DNA of 64,000 nucleotides from Chondrilla cf. caribensis (taxonomy: Eukaryota > Porifera > Demospongiae > Chondrillida > Chondrillidae): NCBI GenBank assembly GCA_964020155.1, contig OZ026568.1, positions 2,383,820 through 2,447,819 of the forward strand. The letters run 5' to 3'. Numbering within the stretch: the first letter of the stretch is position 1; the number at the start of each line of letters is the position of its first letter. The notes under the pieces are model-generated. The model saw nothing but the letters and a program-made list of their open reading frames with translations, ran no database searches and was not told the DNA's origin. This document shows positions 1 through 13,800 of the stretch, piece after piece. The position numbers and the translations under genes are program-made.

Positions 1-3000
1 GCAGGATATACAAAGGTCAGGGCTTCATTTGAGGTGAGGGGCCTCCTCATCTGGCCCAAATTCCGCCCCTCTTTGCAAAATGTTACTGATCTATCATATT
101 TTTATTGAATATGATGTTGCCTCTCCTATATTCAAAATTTGAAGTCACCTCCAGTACCCCTTCCCCCTTTACTGTTTCTCCATATACGTACATCTCCATG
201 TACATGAGGGCCTGAAAGAGCATTACAATTTGATAAGCAAAAGCTGATTTAGTATGGTGTACCAGTTGTGAAACTGCTGAAGAACCTTCTTCGGCCCTGA
301 ATGAGGATATTAGGGCACTCCTTCCCCAGAGAACATTAAGTCCTTTAGGTCCTCCTGCTGCATTGTACGGTATATTCTAGTCTGTAACTTTCTAGGTACC
401 AAATTTAATTTTGTTGTAGAGACAAGAGGGAAAGAAAGGACTGAACAGAGTGAAGGCTTCTGTTACTGAACAGGTAGAGTTGACAGACACACATCCGTAG
501 CTGTTTGTGTGTAAATTGTGAACTAAGATTGGTACGTATTCTCGTCCACTGCATATCGTAAACAACTTTGTAATGTGAAGTAGGTCAGGTTGATTAGCTT
601 ACTCATGTACTTGTGTCCTATCACATAGGCTTTATTGGAGCTGGCTTCATTCATGTTGGATCCTTATGCAAGAAAGAAGGATCGTCAGAAGCTTGTGAGA
701 AATTTAAAGGTACTCCATATCCATGTATGTACAGTTAAGAGGTAATGTATCCTGATGCATGGGCATTTTCAATAAGCTACAAAAGTACGGACAGGAGTAC
801 ATTTGCGATGTACTGGGTTGGTTTGTGATTTTTTGTAAGTGGCACTATGTAATTAATCTAAGTCAGAAAATTACCGAACAAACGAGGTAGCTTGCCAAGC
901 CTCGGAATATATACCGAACGAGCAAGGAAACTTGCCAAGCCTCGGAATATTACCAAGTGAACGAGGAAACTTGTGAACTTGGAATGTATACTGAACGAAT
1001 GAGGAAACTTGCCTAACCCACAAGCTTCAGAATATCTACTAAAGGAACAAATGAAAAAGAAAACTTGCCGAAGCAATGAGCTTCAGAGTATTGAATTTGC
1101 TGAACAAACGACAATTGCTGCAGTGTTATTAGGCCTTTTTGCTGCTCTTTGTTGAAACTCTCCATTGATACCAGCCCGTGGAAATAAAATTAAATAATGG
1201 CTACGGGGTATAACTACTATGAATGATAGTTTGTATAGCCAGAGCTATATTCCTATCATGTTCTTATTAGTGTAGGAAAGGTCTAGGATATTTTGTGTCA
1301 GGCTAGGTAGGTGGATCAAAGGAAACCTCCACAGTGCACTTGCAATTACCAATACAACACTCCTGCAATCAAGTCATGAACTATGCATCACCGTTTCCAT
1401 TAACTAATCAAACCAATTCCCTGTCACCCACAACACCAGCAACAACAAACAATGGAACAACAACAAAAGTGCCATCCCATGACATAAGCCACCTAGTTAT
1501 GTACCAACTTAGTACCATACCCCAGATTCTTCAAGAATATGAAGTGGTTAGGGTCTGCAAGAGCTATTGTAGACTAGATGGTTCAATCCCCTGCACACAA
1601 CAGTCAAGTGGCACTCTGTGTAGATTAAATATCACCTTGATGGGAAGCTGAACTGATCGTGTTGAAGCTTGTAGATAATCACATGAAAAGGATCACACTT
1701 TTCATCTGAGAAATCGCCCTTTGTCGGTAATTATGTTATTTAGGACTCCCTCAATGAATTGTAAGTGCAAGAATTGATTTTACCAGATCTTTGAAGCTAA
1801 TTTTACTCCTCTGGTTGGTCTCATCTCACTGATCAAAAGTGATATTCAACCTAAAGTGCCACTTCCTTCCCATATGCCTTGGGAGCCTTATGGAATCACC
1901 TAGTATGCCAGACCAGTCTGTGTGGGCTGTCTTGGTCCATATTACATCACTTCCAAGTGTAGTATATGTGCATTAATATTGAATTTTTGTCTCCGAAATC
2001 AGGTTCTGGAGCTACTGGTACAAATTTTGGTAGCATTTGATCCACAGTCCAGTGACTCCAAACTTCAAAGACAGGTCTGCATAGCAGCCTACAGAGTGAT
2101 TGAAGTGTTCTTGCAGGGGAACAGCAGGAAGAATGAACTATATCTCTCACGGTTCATCCCCTTTTTCCAGAAACAAGTACATATGATTCTGTGTTCTACG
2201 TTTATACTATGTATATTTATATGTACTATGTATAGCTCATGGAGGTTCATCAAGGGCGGTCTCATCTGAGTATGTACACAGGTACACAAGCCTAGATGGT
2301 GGTAGTTCTACTCCAAAACCTCCCCTCCAATCACCATTTTGCACATAGTGCATGTGATGAGATACAATACCCTTGATCGAAGAAATTGGCAGCGTGTCCC
2401 TCCCACTCTCACCCATCTTTCATGTGTGATTTATATGTGGTGAATATACTTATGGCATTGCAGATACTCTCTACATATACTCACATAATACATACAGTAA
2501 ACCTGTTAGGGCAATGTACCATTTACTTATGTCAGTCCAACTTGCTTAGTATGCACCTTGAAGGGCATGCCCAATCTGTACTTCTCATCAGAGGTACTTA
2601 CTATCAGTACTGGTTGACATGAGCTAGGTACTGAGTGAGATGTGCTCACTAACCAGAAAAATGTACTAACCCAGGCCATTACTAAGCAAGTTGCACTGTA
2701 TTTCAATACACCTCCCATTGTGCACATGTGATGAAGTATGGTGTGTGTATGTGTATTAGGACATGGTGATTTGGTATTCACTGTATGCGTGATATGTACC
2801 TTTAGATAGGAGTGGGGCTGAATGCTGAAAGTATGTTGATTGAGCTCATTCGTGACAATATGTGAGTAGCCTGGATGTTGATATCCGTCTGTATGTAGTA
2901 TATACCGACATGAGTAGCCCAGATGTTGATAGCAGTGTGTGTATAGTATATACAGATGTGAATACCCCAGATGTTGATAGCTGTATGAATGTATATACAG

Positions 3001-6000
3001 TGAGACCTCTCTAATCCACCACTCAATGGGACCTGAGAATATTGTTGGATTAGGAGGTTGTTGGATTATGGAGTACCTCTTACCATACTTATGTATGGTG
3101 ACTGTACCTCATATAATGGTCGGATTAGAGAGAACGTTGGATTATAGAGGTGTCGGATTAGCAAGGTTTCACTGTGGTACGTATATACCAATGTGAGTAG
3201 CCCAGATGTTGATAGCAGTGTGTGTATAGTATATATAGATGTGAATACCCCAGATGTTGATAGCTGTGTGTATGTAGGTGGTGCAGATGTGAGTAACCCA
3301 GATGTTGGTAGCTGTGTGTATTGAGAATATACATCCCTGCTATACATGTGTCTGTACTGTTTTCCAACCAGTCAAATTGTATCTTTGTATGATGAAGAAG
3401 AGATCAGAAGATTGATAAGTTTGCTCTTGAAAAATAGTGAAGAAAAAGTGAGTGATTATTGATTTCACAGTGCACCTACCTCCACCTTCCACCCCCACCT
3501 TCAGTGACTACTTATTTTGGGTCATAATCTTGACATTTGTCTATCTCTTGTATGCCTCAGGACTCGCGATTTCTGGACTATCTTGGTGTTCTGTGTGTTT
3601 GCGAAGGAAAAGCATCTGTTACTACCCAAGGTATGTACAGTCTTATGAACATACAAATCCGCAGATACAATATTATCCATACAATGTGTTGATGTTAACT
3701 ACAAATGCATTTCTCTTCTTTCCGGGTCAATTTGTGTATAGAATTCATAATGAACGAGTTACTGATCAAACACGGTCAGGTACGTACGTATGTATGTATT
3801 TACTCTCATATAGCTTGTACATATTGGCAATTATCTAACAATAATAATTAGTCTGTAGTTAGTGGAAACATATTGTGTGTGTGTGTGTGTGTGTGTATGT
3901 GTGTGTGTACGTACATTTGTGTTGTCATCTATTAAAATGTCAATCTCATCAATTGTACAGGAGCTGTTCTGGCCAACTAAAGTTGCTGCAGATAAACAAG
4001 CTTCTGGCCAACAAGGGAGAGTTGTTTACCAAGATGTCAAAACAGGAGAATGGAAACCGCTTGCACAGATAGCTCACAAGGTATGTAATCAAGATTAATG
4101 TTAATTGTATGCAGAAGAACTGTAATGTTTGTACATGTACTGTATGACATTGGATGGTATACACAATTGTGCTTCTATATATATAATGTATAGTATAGTG
4201 CAATACATTATATTGAAAAAACTTCAGCAATTTTGTTCAAAAGTGACCATTTCATGGTTTAAATTTTGTGATTTTTGCATTGCCATTTTTTGTAGTGCCA
4301 TTAGTGATGTGACATCCCATGGTTTCACAAACAACAAACTAAATCGCAGAAATAACCTTCATAAAAGTTTCCACCATATGGCATGGTATCATAAAAGCAT
4401 GTTTTTTGACGGGTACCTACACTATGCACAATTGAAGAATTATGTAAAATTGCTTAGTAACTGGTCATTCACCTGCAATGTTCTATTACTGCCTATTGGC
4501 TATGCTGACACTGTGATTAAAAACTTGAAAATCACTGAGAAAATTTATTAAAATAGCTTAAAATCTCTATAGGGGGATCTCACTATTAAAAACAGTCCTT
4601 GACAAATATTTTGAGTGTTGAAAGTTGGATTATAGACAGTTCACTTTTTCCAAATGTCTCTCAAAGGAAACTTCTTATTACAGTGACATTGTAGATTGAT
4701 GAGATATAATGCTACAAACCAGTACTACACAGTATAGCGTATGTACTTTGCGATATTGAGTGTATCACAAAAGTCAAAATGCTCAGTCCCAGACATGTAA
4801 CATGATATGTGTGTGGTTTGCACACCATTCAATAGACTGCTACGAAGAAGAAGCTGGCTTTCACATCACCATGGCAATGGCTTGAATCCCAACTGGATCT
4901 TTTTGGAAAGCTTGCTAAGGTATTTCTACAGTATTTGAACATGATAGAACATGTAAGAATGCTTAATACAAGTGCATATATGTACATTCATACATATGAT
5001 GTTATATATCTGCTTATATGTGACTTTGTAATACGTAATACAGCTACAGTATATACCTGTTTATGTGTGGTACCTCTGCTTTTCCACTGACAGGGGAATA
5101 ACACAAAAGTTATCAATACCATTACGAAGGTTAGATATGTTCAGTGCATGCAAATATCAATGTTGATCACCGTAATAATCTTGTTTAGGAATTGAAGTAC
5201 ATCACATTCGAAGAAGCTCTAGCTGGGGCCAGTGACCCTGAACTCCATCCATCTATAAGAATCAAATACGTCAATCTTATTGTGGGTTAGTTCCTCCTAG
5301 CATTCATTCACTTAATATAGGTATGTACATACTGTACATTGCATGGTACAGTATAATGTGTTGCAGCAATGTACTGTATGTAATAGTTATATCCTGATGT
5401 GGTGAATGAAGGACAATTTATACTGCAAATATGTGTATAGTCCAATACAACATTTTACAGTATATGTAATAGAAAGGTGTTTACAATTTCCTGCCTTATT
5501 CTCACGCAATTAATCCTAACAATGAAACCTGTCTGGTGACCTGTGCTGTATCACTGACCTGTGCTACATGACTTATGTATGCACAGTTTTTCCTTTGATC
5601 CTCCCCTCAACCAGGATACAAGTATGCATGTAACCATATCATGTGCCGGTCAGAGTTTTTGTGTTGCAAATTTGTATATTTAACTAATTTACGTATGTAC
5701 ATACAGCAAAGTTGTGCATACATAATTATGTACATCTGTCAGTAACGTATTTTATTCTGCAAATGCATTTTATAATGTATGGCTCAAGCAGTTTTATAGG
5801 ATTCTTTGTTTATTGTTTATATTCTTTCATCTTTGCAGTTTTGTTTGTTGATGTTGGGAACAACCGGTCCGTATTGGAAACACTGCCAAACACCTTTGTG
5901 AGTACCTTCTGAATTTGTTTGGACATGTCCACTAGCAGTCTATACATGCAGTGACACGACAGTGTACTAAAGTCCAACTTGCTTAGTACACACTTTGAAG

Positions 6001-7351
6001 ATCAAATCACATCTTTACGTCTTGTTATGCGTGTGCTCATCATTCAAATTGAGTATAAAATTATATATGCATTAGCCAGGAGACTGCATCAATCCGTTGC
6101 TTGCTTGATAACTTACACTGTACATACATAATATTTTGTAGGCAGGTATGCACATACTTAATGTAGGTCTTGTACATGTGTGTGTATGCTTTGGCTACAG
6201 GACATAATACATAGATGTTTGAATAATAAGTCATACATCTTTGCTCATACGTAATATCATGTATACGTATATATTATAGTTTGCAAGTTTATCTTGTTCA
6301 ACAAAGTCTTGTATCAACTTTACATAATACCAGTTATATCCATTGTGAGCTCATTCCTAGTATGTATGTTTGTACAGTACATCGACCTCTTCCCATATAC
6401 GTATTTTGTTAACATTTGTTGTACGTATATGGTATATTATGGTGCATGTGTGTTAAAAATGCAATTCAACTGCAGATTTGTGTCATGTTTAAAAACTACA
6501 CACTGCATGCAGGTGTATTCTGAGATCGTAGAGAACCCTTTTGCTGATCACGAGGCTGATGCTACACTGGCCTTAACTGGAGAAGTGAATCCTCATTTTC
6601 TCCACCTGAGAGACTGGATACTGGATGTAGCCAGAGCAAACGTAAAGCTTATCTGTTCAGAAGATATGAGGGAAAGCAATCTTCTTTTAGCACAGGTGGG
6701 ATTCCATATTACCAAACAGCTAATTGGACATTAGCATCTACATCAAGTCACAATTGTTCTTACATGGTTAATGTTTATTCCGCAGATTCTTGGTGTTTGT
6801 GAGCTGCTGGTCAAGTTTGGTTACTATGACAGTTATAAAGACATTGAAAATGTGATTCAACCTCTGATGTCCATGTTGGATGGAACCACAGACACAAATC
6901 CTCCTAGTTAGTGTACATCTGTTATGTGTATGATATTTAGTAACTATTGCAGCTACTATTCATGTGATGACATACTGCATTCCCTCTCAGGAATTAGTCC
7001 AGAGGACTTCAAGGCCAAGAGAAGATTCAAGAATACTCCAGCCAACAGAGCAGTATTTGCTGTGAAAGTGAAGTTAGTCTCCAGTATGAAGGAATGTTAC
7101 AACATTTATGTGCTTTTTTTCTCATGTACTACAGTATATACATATCATGTACGTAATGTACGCACATGTTGTTAATATGTACGCATGTACTTTTGTGTAG
7201 GATTATGAGGATATTTGATTTCTTCTTCAATTATCGTGTGTACTTGAGGCTACAGGTGAGGTTTTATGGTTAACAGTAAGTGATCGGTACTGTACCTCGT
7301 ATTCTCACACATGCATGTACCACACACACACACATGCACACAAACACACAA

Positions 7352-7431
<80 letters not shown>

Positions 7432-7795
7432 CACACACATGCATGCACTACACACACATGTCAACACCACATGCACATGCATACACTACACACACATACG
7501 TCACACACATGCATACACTACACACACACATGCACACCCACACACCCACACATGCCAACACCACACACACACATGTGCACATGCATACACCGCACACACA
7601 TACGTAGGCATACACTTGCTTACGCACACACATTCTCTTACACACACAGGCAACACTACACACACACATGTGCACATGTGTACACCATGCACACACATGT
7701 ATACACATACATACACCACACGCACATATATAGACACACACATACATGCACACACATGTATACACACATACACAACTCACACACACACACACACA

Positions 7796-7840
<45 letters not shown>

Positions 7841-10800
7841 TTGAGTTGAAAACAAGTCCTATACACTCTATATTTCTTTTGCTAGAGGTTCATTTTCAGT
7901 TATCGCTGTCTGAATGATGATACTGTTTCATCTTCAGTGCCTAAAAGGCAGCGTTCATTAAAGCACAATCCTTCACAAGCTGTTTATGTTGACATTGAAC
8001 CTTCAGAAGTGAATGATGGCTTTGGGACAAAACCCCTCTTGAGTGCCAAAAGTGACACTGCAGGGAGAGACTTCCAGGTGTGTTGTGTTTGTGCATGTAT
8101 AACAAACATGTTGTGCAGTGTATAGTTGAGTCTAGTGTATGTAGTGGAGCATGGTGTGTGCATTGTAGGATGGTGTATACTGTGGACTATGCATGGTGTG
8201 AGGTGTATGTAGGGAACTATGCTGTGATGTACATAGTGAAGTATGATGTATTGTGTATGTGGTAAAGTATGCGGTGGTGTATTTAGCGAAGTATGGTGTA
8301 GTGTATGTTGTTAAGTATAGTATATGTAGTGAAGTATGGTGTAGTGCACGTAGTGAAGTATGTAATGTTTTAGTGTATGTCATGAAGTATGCTGTGGTGT
8401 ATGTAGTGAAGAATGGCGCATGTACTTATACTGCAGAGTACAGTGTATATCATAGTGACGGAGGTGTCATACCTACTGTATGTTAATCATCTCTACAGGT
8501 GTTGTGTTGATGATTAGCAGTAATGACTATGCATGACTACAAGTTGCATGTATGCATACAGTGGCAACCCATATAAGGTTCTTGTTCTAACAATATAGTT
8601 AGCTAATTTTGCAAGCATTATATTTTCAAGACAGTTCCATCCTAGCTTCTTCTCACCCTCTATTTTGTGATTTCTGTACAATATTTGTATTCATTGTGTT
8701 TAGGTTTCTCGAGGTCCCCCAGAAGAATTGAAAGAGCTGCAAACAGTGGAAGGAAGAAGATTAGTGTAAGCACAGCACTCTTGATAATGTGTGAGAGTAT
8801 ACAATAATAAAGGTCCAGAAATGATTCAGATTAAGTGAATTGATTTGTCTACGAATTTGCAATGGTTATGGAAGGGAGTGACATGTACGTACATACTTTG
8901 TACCAGGTGTATGTACAGTCAGTATCCAGTACTCCATCCTGGGTGGAGTACTCACAACCACTAGCCAGCTTACACTACCACTCCAAGCTGTGTTCGAACA
9001 AAGGAAGACAATCACACTATCCACATAGCACATGCATGTCAGGAGGTTGATATCATGTTTTGTTCACTAAACATCTCTGTAATTCTTTCAATAATCCTAT
9101 CTATCCTGAACATTTGTCTGTTAAGAAAACTCCACTTATATAATATTAGTCATTTTCACTGAGGTCTGCATAGCTCATGTACCAATTTTTGCCCTATTAT
9201 TATGATAACTCCTTGCTAATATTAATAGTCACAGTAAAGCTTCAGTAGTGAAGAGACATTTGCTGGAGATGTTTAGTGAGACCTCTTTCTTTGAAGATGA
9301 GGAACTGAATCCAAGGGAGCAGGCTTTGGTTAGAGTGTTGCTGGTGAGTGGTTTCCTCATAGCGGAAACAAAGATATCGATATCAGTTATTGTAGTGTGA
9401 GTTAGGTTGTTGATTTGTTTGCATGTAGTGGTCATATAGGCCCTATTTATCCTTTGCATTTCAGATCCAAGTCATTTAACATGCTTGTCATATCTACATA
9501 GTATTATGTAGTGCAGTGGATTCTTGTTAATACACCACTGCTTTACTTGTACATATTCACATGAACTAGCAACTTTTTTTCCTTCTTCACATTTTGTATA
9601 GGATCTGTCCAAGTATGATGACAATGAGATGGTTGTATGGTCCGTTCGGTTGCTCAACAGATACTTCTCATCAGCAACAGACATCTTTGAAAGAGCAATA
9701 GATGCTCAGGTACCATGCATCAGTGTTATTCCAAGTCTTGACTGTAGGACAATGTCACATTCAGTTATAGAGTCATTTGCAAACTAAATCAATACATGTT
9801 CAGGGACATATCGAGTACATATTATCTAAAGGGGTTATGTTTGGCAAAATGATGCTGTTTGAAAGTCTAGTCCCAACGTTCAATCTGTTAAGGCTGATTC
9901 CATTACGTAATCTTAGGCAATTTATTAGAAAATGATAAGTACAATACTATGCATACAATATCGGATGGTGTGGTGCTGTATGACCAAAATTTGACCCCAT
10001 AGCACCACAAATGCTACTAAGTACACACAAAATCCTAGGGAGGTGTTCAACCATAATTTGTAGTGCCTGTATAATAATGTACTTACATTCATAAATATTA
10101 ATAAGTATACCTCCACCCTATGACATGGTTACACATCCCTCAACCTCAAGCAGCAACTAAAACTCCACACTCAGCAGACGGATAGTTCTTATATTGAGAA
10201 GTGGTCAGAGTGTGACTGTAGACATGTTTACTTGCTCTAACTCCTGTCAACAGCTGTTGCTGACAAGGGAATCCACTAATGCCAAGAGGGTGGTCAGTGA
10301 GAAGGTGAACGAAGCTAGGAAAATGATCCGACATGAGCTTGAATCACAGAGTATCGAGAGACTGAAAGGTGAATTCAAGCAACTAAGAAGGTATGTGATC
10401 AAGACAAAGAAGTACGTATATACATAAAATTGCGAGTTGAAATTTTGTAATAATCTTCTATTGTGTATTCCAAAGTTTCAAATTAATTTTTGTATCATGA
10501 CTTGTGATTCTATATGTGTTTTTGTGTTATTAATAGCCAGTATATTGGCAACAATTTCAAAACTTTCCAATGACATGCATTCCCAGTGCTTAATAGAGAG
10601 ATAAGGTCATATTCCAGTAACGTGTGTCATTTTACAAGACCTAGCTAGTACTATATGAGTCTATATCACAAATTCTCCATTTGTAGACTGTGCTTCATGA
10701 ATGAGGAATTGAGCCTGCCACATCCTCAGAACCAAAGGATTTTACTCAACCATGGTGAGTCTACTGTAGGTGTGAGTATCATGACAAGTCTGCATTTACC

Positions 10801-13800
10801 CTTGTGTGTACTATAGGAATATTGCCAGAAGTGTTGGACTTGATATTGCATCGTTTTGAAGACTACAAGTTTGACAACAGATCTGACACCTCAGCAGATG
10901 AGACACAAGTTATGATTGAAAACTTGTTTCGAGAAGTTCTGAGATTTTTGACTGCATTTGCAAGGTTCTTCAATATCAGACGTTGTCTATCTATGCAGAA
11001 GTCAGTTATCAACTGATTTCTATGTCTCTGTTTAGAGGACATCGTGTTGTTCAGGAACAGTTGTTTGCAAGATTGGACTCCCTTCTTGTGGTTCCGTTTG
11101 CTGTTGCTGATCTAGCCTCTGTAGTAAGAGAGGTCAGTGTATGTGCCAAGTTGTGGTGTGTACATTGTGTTGGTATGCTGTGCATTCCCTGTGTGGGTGT
11201 AAGGTACATTCCCTGTGTGGATATGTGGTGTGTTCCTTACTATACTCCTTATTCTACTATAAGTGCACACTATTCCCTTCCCTTTAAGGTGTTCACTAAC
11301 TACCATGAACTGTGTGTGAAGGCCAAAGAGTCCCATGTGGAGCAGATATTCAGACTTGTTGTGACTACAAAAGACCCCAACGGGCAAGCAGAACTCTTGC
11401 AAGCACTGAAGGCTATGACAATCACTAGAGTAAGTACCACAAGGTTTGCTGAGAGCTGCAATTAATCAGTTCTAGAGTAGTGTATGACAATGTCATTGTA
11501 TGGTATTTTACCCCCGAATGACGTCATGCATCAAGAGTTCCTGCCCTGCTTTCTATTACTGTATTTATTGTACTTGCCCCTTGAACAATAAAATTACAGT
11601 ATGTAATAGAAAGTTGGGTATTAACTATCCCACAGACTAGAATATACATGTATCTACATAACTGTCTTGTGCTACATATGTTTACATATTGTGGATGTAA
11701 ACATAGTACAATTTCCAAACATGCAGCTCACCAGATGGATACATCCATCCACATGGTATGTTGCGTAGGTGGATTAAAGTTCAAAATGTGCAAATGTATA
11801 TATGTATGTATATATAAATGTATCTACTATAATATACGTATTTTCATGCTACCCTATGCTATTACACACTGATAGATGTTATAAAAATGTGTAAATTAAT
11901 TGCCTATCAGCTCTTTATTTAGCTATAATAACATTGCTGTGTGAGAGTTATAGTATATTATATTGTTTTTTTTATGGAAAAAATGCCACATAACGACTAC
12001 AATACCTTTAGTAGGGCTGCAGTGGATATACAGACACATTTACAAGGGCAAAGTATTAAGAGTGGGAGTCGATTCCTTGACTAATGTCGTATGATATATG
12101 CATGGTTTTGAGATTAATTGTGATTCCGATCTGTTTAGGTGGATGACATTGATCTTCCAGTCAAGAGGAATCAAGACTTTGTCATGAAGCACTTCAGTAG
12201 AAACAAGGAGTTCTTTGAACACATTTTAGGAGATGAAGGAAATGAGGAGACTAAAAGGTCAGATTATTGATACACACTATATGGACCACAATATAAACAA
12301 GGATGTTATTTAGTGGCAAAGATGTGGGTATGAGGGCAGTATGACATAAAATGCCAAGTGTCTGTGTCTTAACCGCTATATCATCTGTTGATATCATAAA
12401 TGTTGAAAGAGTGGATCAGGTGAATGCTTGGGAACTTGATCCAATGGCTACACTTTATACATTTTATAATCTGTATAGCAGTTTAATTTCTTTGGTCACA
12501 GATGATATTTTCTAGGATGAAAATTTTTGGCTCATAAGGAACGTATGAAAACACACATTGTTTGTTTGATTTTCCTCAATTCTGAGGCTCCTCTTCAGTA
12601 GGACCTTGTGATTGTAAGATGAGTACCATCAAAATGTATGAGAAGATTGAAAGAAACGAATTTGCCCTTTAAAGAATTCCTGTAAACCAATAGATTTCAT
12701 CTTTACAAGTTATGCTCAACAGAGTAGACTTACATGTTCCAGTTTTTACGTATTGTTATTTGCCAATCACTTTTAATTAATTAGAATGGATCTCCTTCTA
12801 TCTGCCGAGAAGACTAATCCCCAGCTGATGTTGCTCCTAAACATTGTTGATCTCTTAGCTACATGTTGCCAAGGAAGAAACATCTTTGTCCAGTCCATCT
12901 GCCAGACTGTAATGTCTGACCACGAACTTTTGAAGGTAATAGCAGAGCAACCTCTGTTACCTGAATCTTAGGGACAATAGAGTTTCCAAGAGTGTTGAGT
13001 CACCTGAAAAGTTTGGATAACTGAATTCCCATATAAATTATAGAATATTTTTCTTATTCTTATTTACAATTCAAATAAATCTTCCATTGCGAGTACAACT
13101 TGCTTTTGCTTTCTTACACAGTACAGTATTCCGTACACTCAATTGACTATTTTAGCACAAATTTGCTCCAATAGGCAATTTTGACATTACATCGTTAGCA
13201 GTGATGTAATGGTAAAATTTGCTGATGTGTGTTTCAGGTAATTTGGATACTCAAGGGTTCTAATAACCTAGATCTGGATACCTGAGGTTCAACTGTAGTT
13301 CAACCACAACTGATGAAGTTCCTATTCGTACTTTTAGTTTGTACTATGTTATCCAAATTCTGCTGCACTGTATATTACGTAAATGAAATTTTAAAATGTT
13401 TTTTATTTAGATTCTAACAAATGAAAGAATTGATATTGCTCGTAAGAAGCCATTTTGCCTGTACCTGGTATGGGTTTACCTGGACAGTGATCCGCAAACC
13501 TCTAATCCGGTATCCTCCAACACACTGGAGATCAGGTACACTTGTATACACCGTATCTGTGTTTCCATGATTCATTCTCTTATTCACCATTGTTGTTGTG
13601 GTGTGTCAGACCTATTGTACATTTTTGATGCTTGGGTGCACATACACTCTAAATCTCACAATAGTGAGCTTCCTACTAATCCTGTCTGTGTCTGGTTCAC
13701 TACACATGGCAATAAAGTATTAAAGTGACATTTTGAATGCATGCGTGTGTACTGTTACTTTTGCAATATGCATGTGCAAATCCAATAATATTATTCATTA

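Noticed and set aside
858..1076. 72-residue minus-strand frame
   Set aside because: It runs through the minisatellite at 869-1100; its repeated residues follow the DNA repeat.
1334..1651. 105-residue frame in the first long intron of copy A
   Set aside because: Low-complexity Thr/Asn/Gln composition, no counterpart in the copy B intron, no splice logic joining it to the channel.
7280..7917. Long open frames of Thr/His or Cys/Val repeats
   Set aside because: They are translations of a CA/TG microsatellite in an intron, open in several frames and both strands at once.
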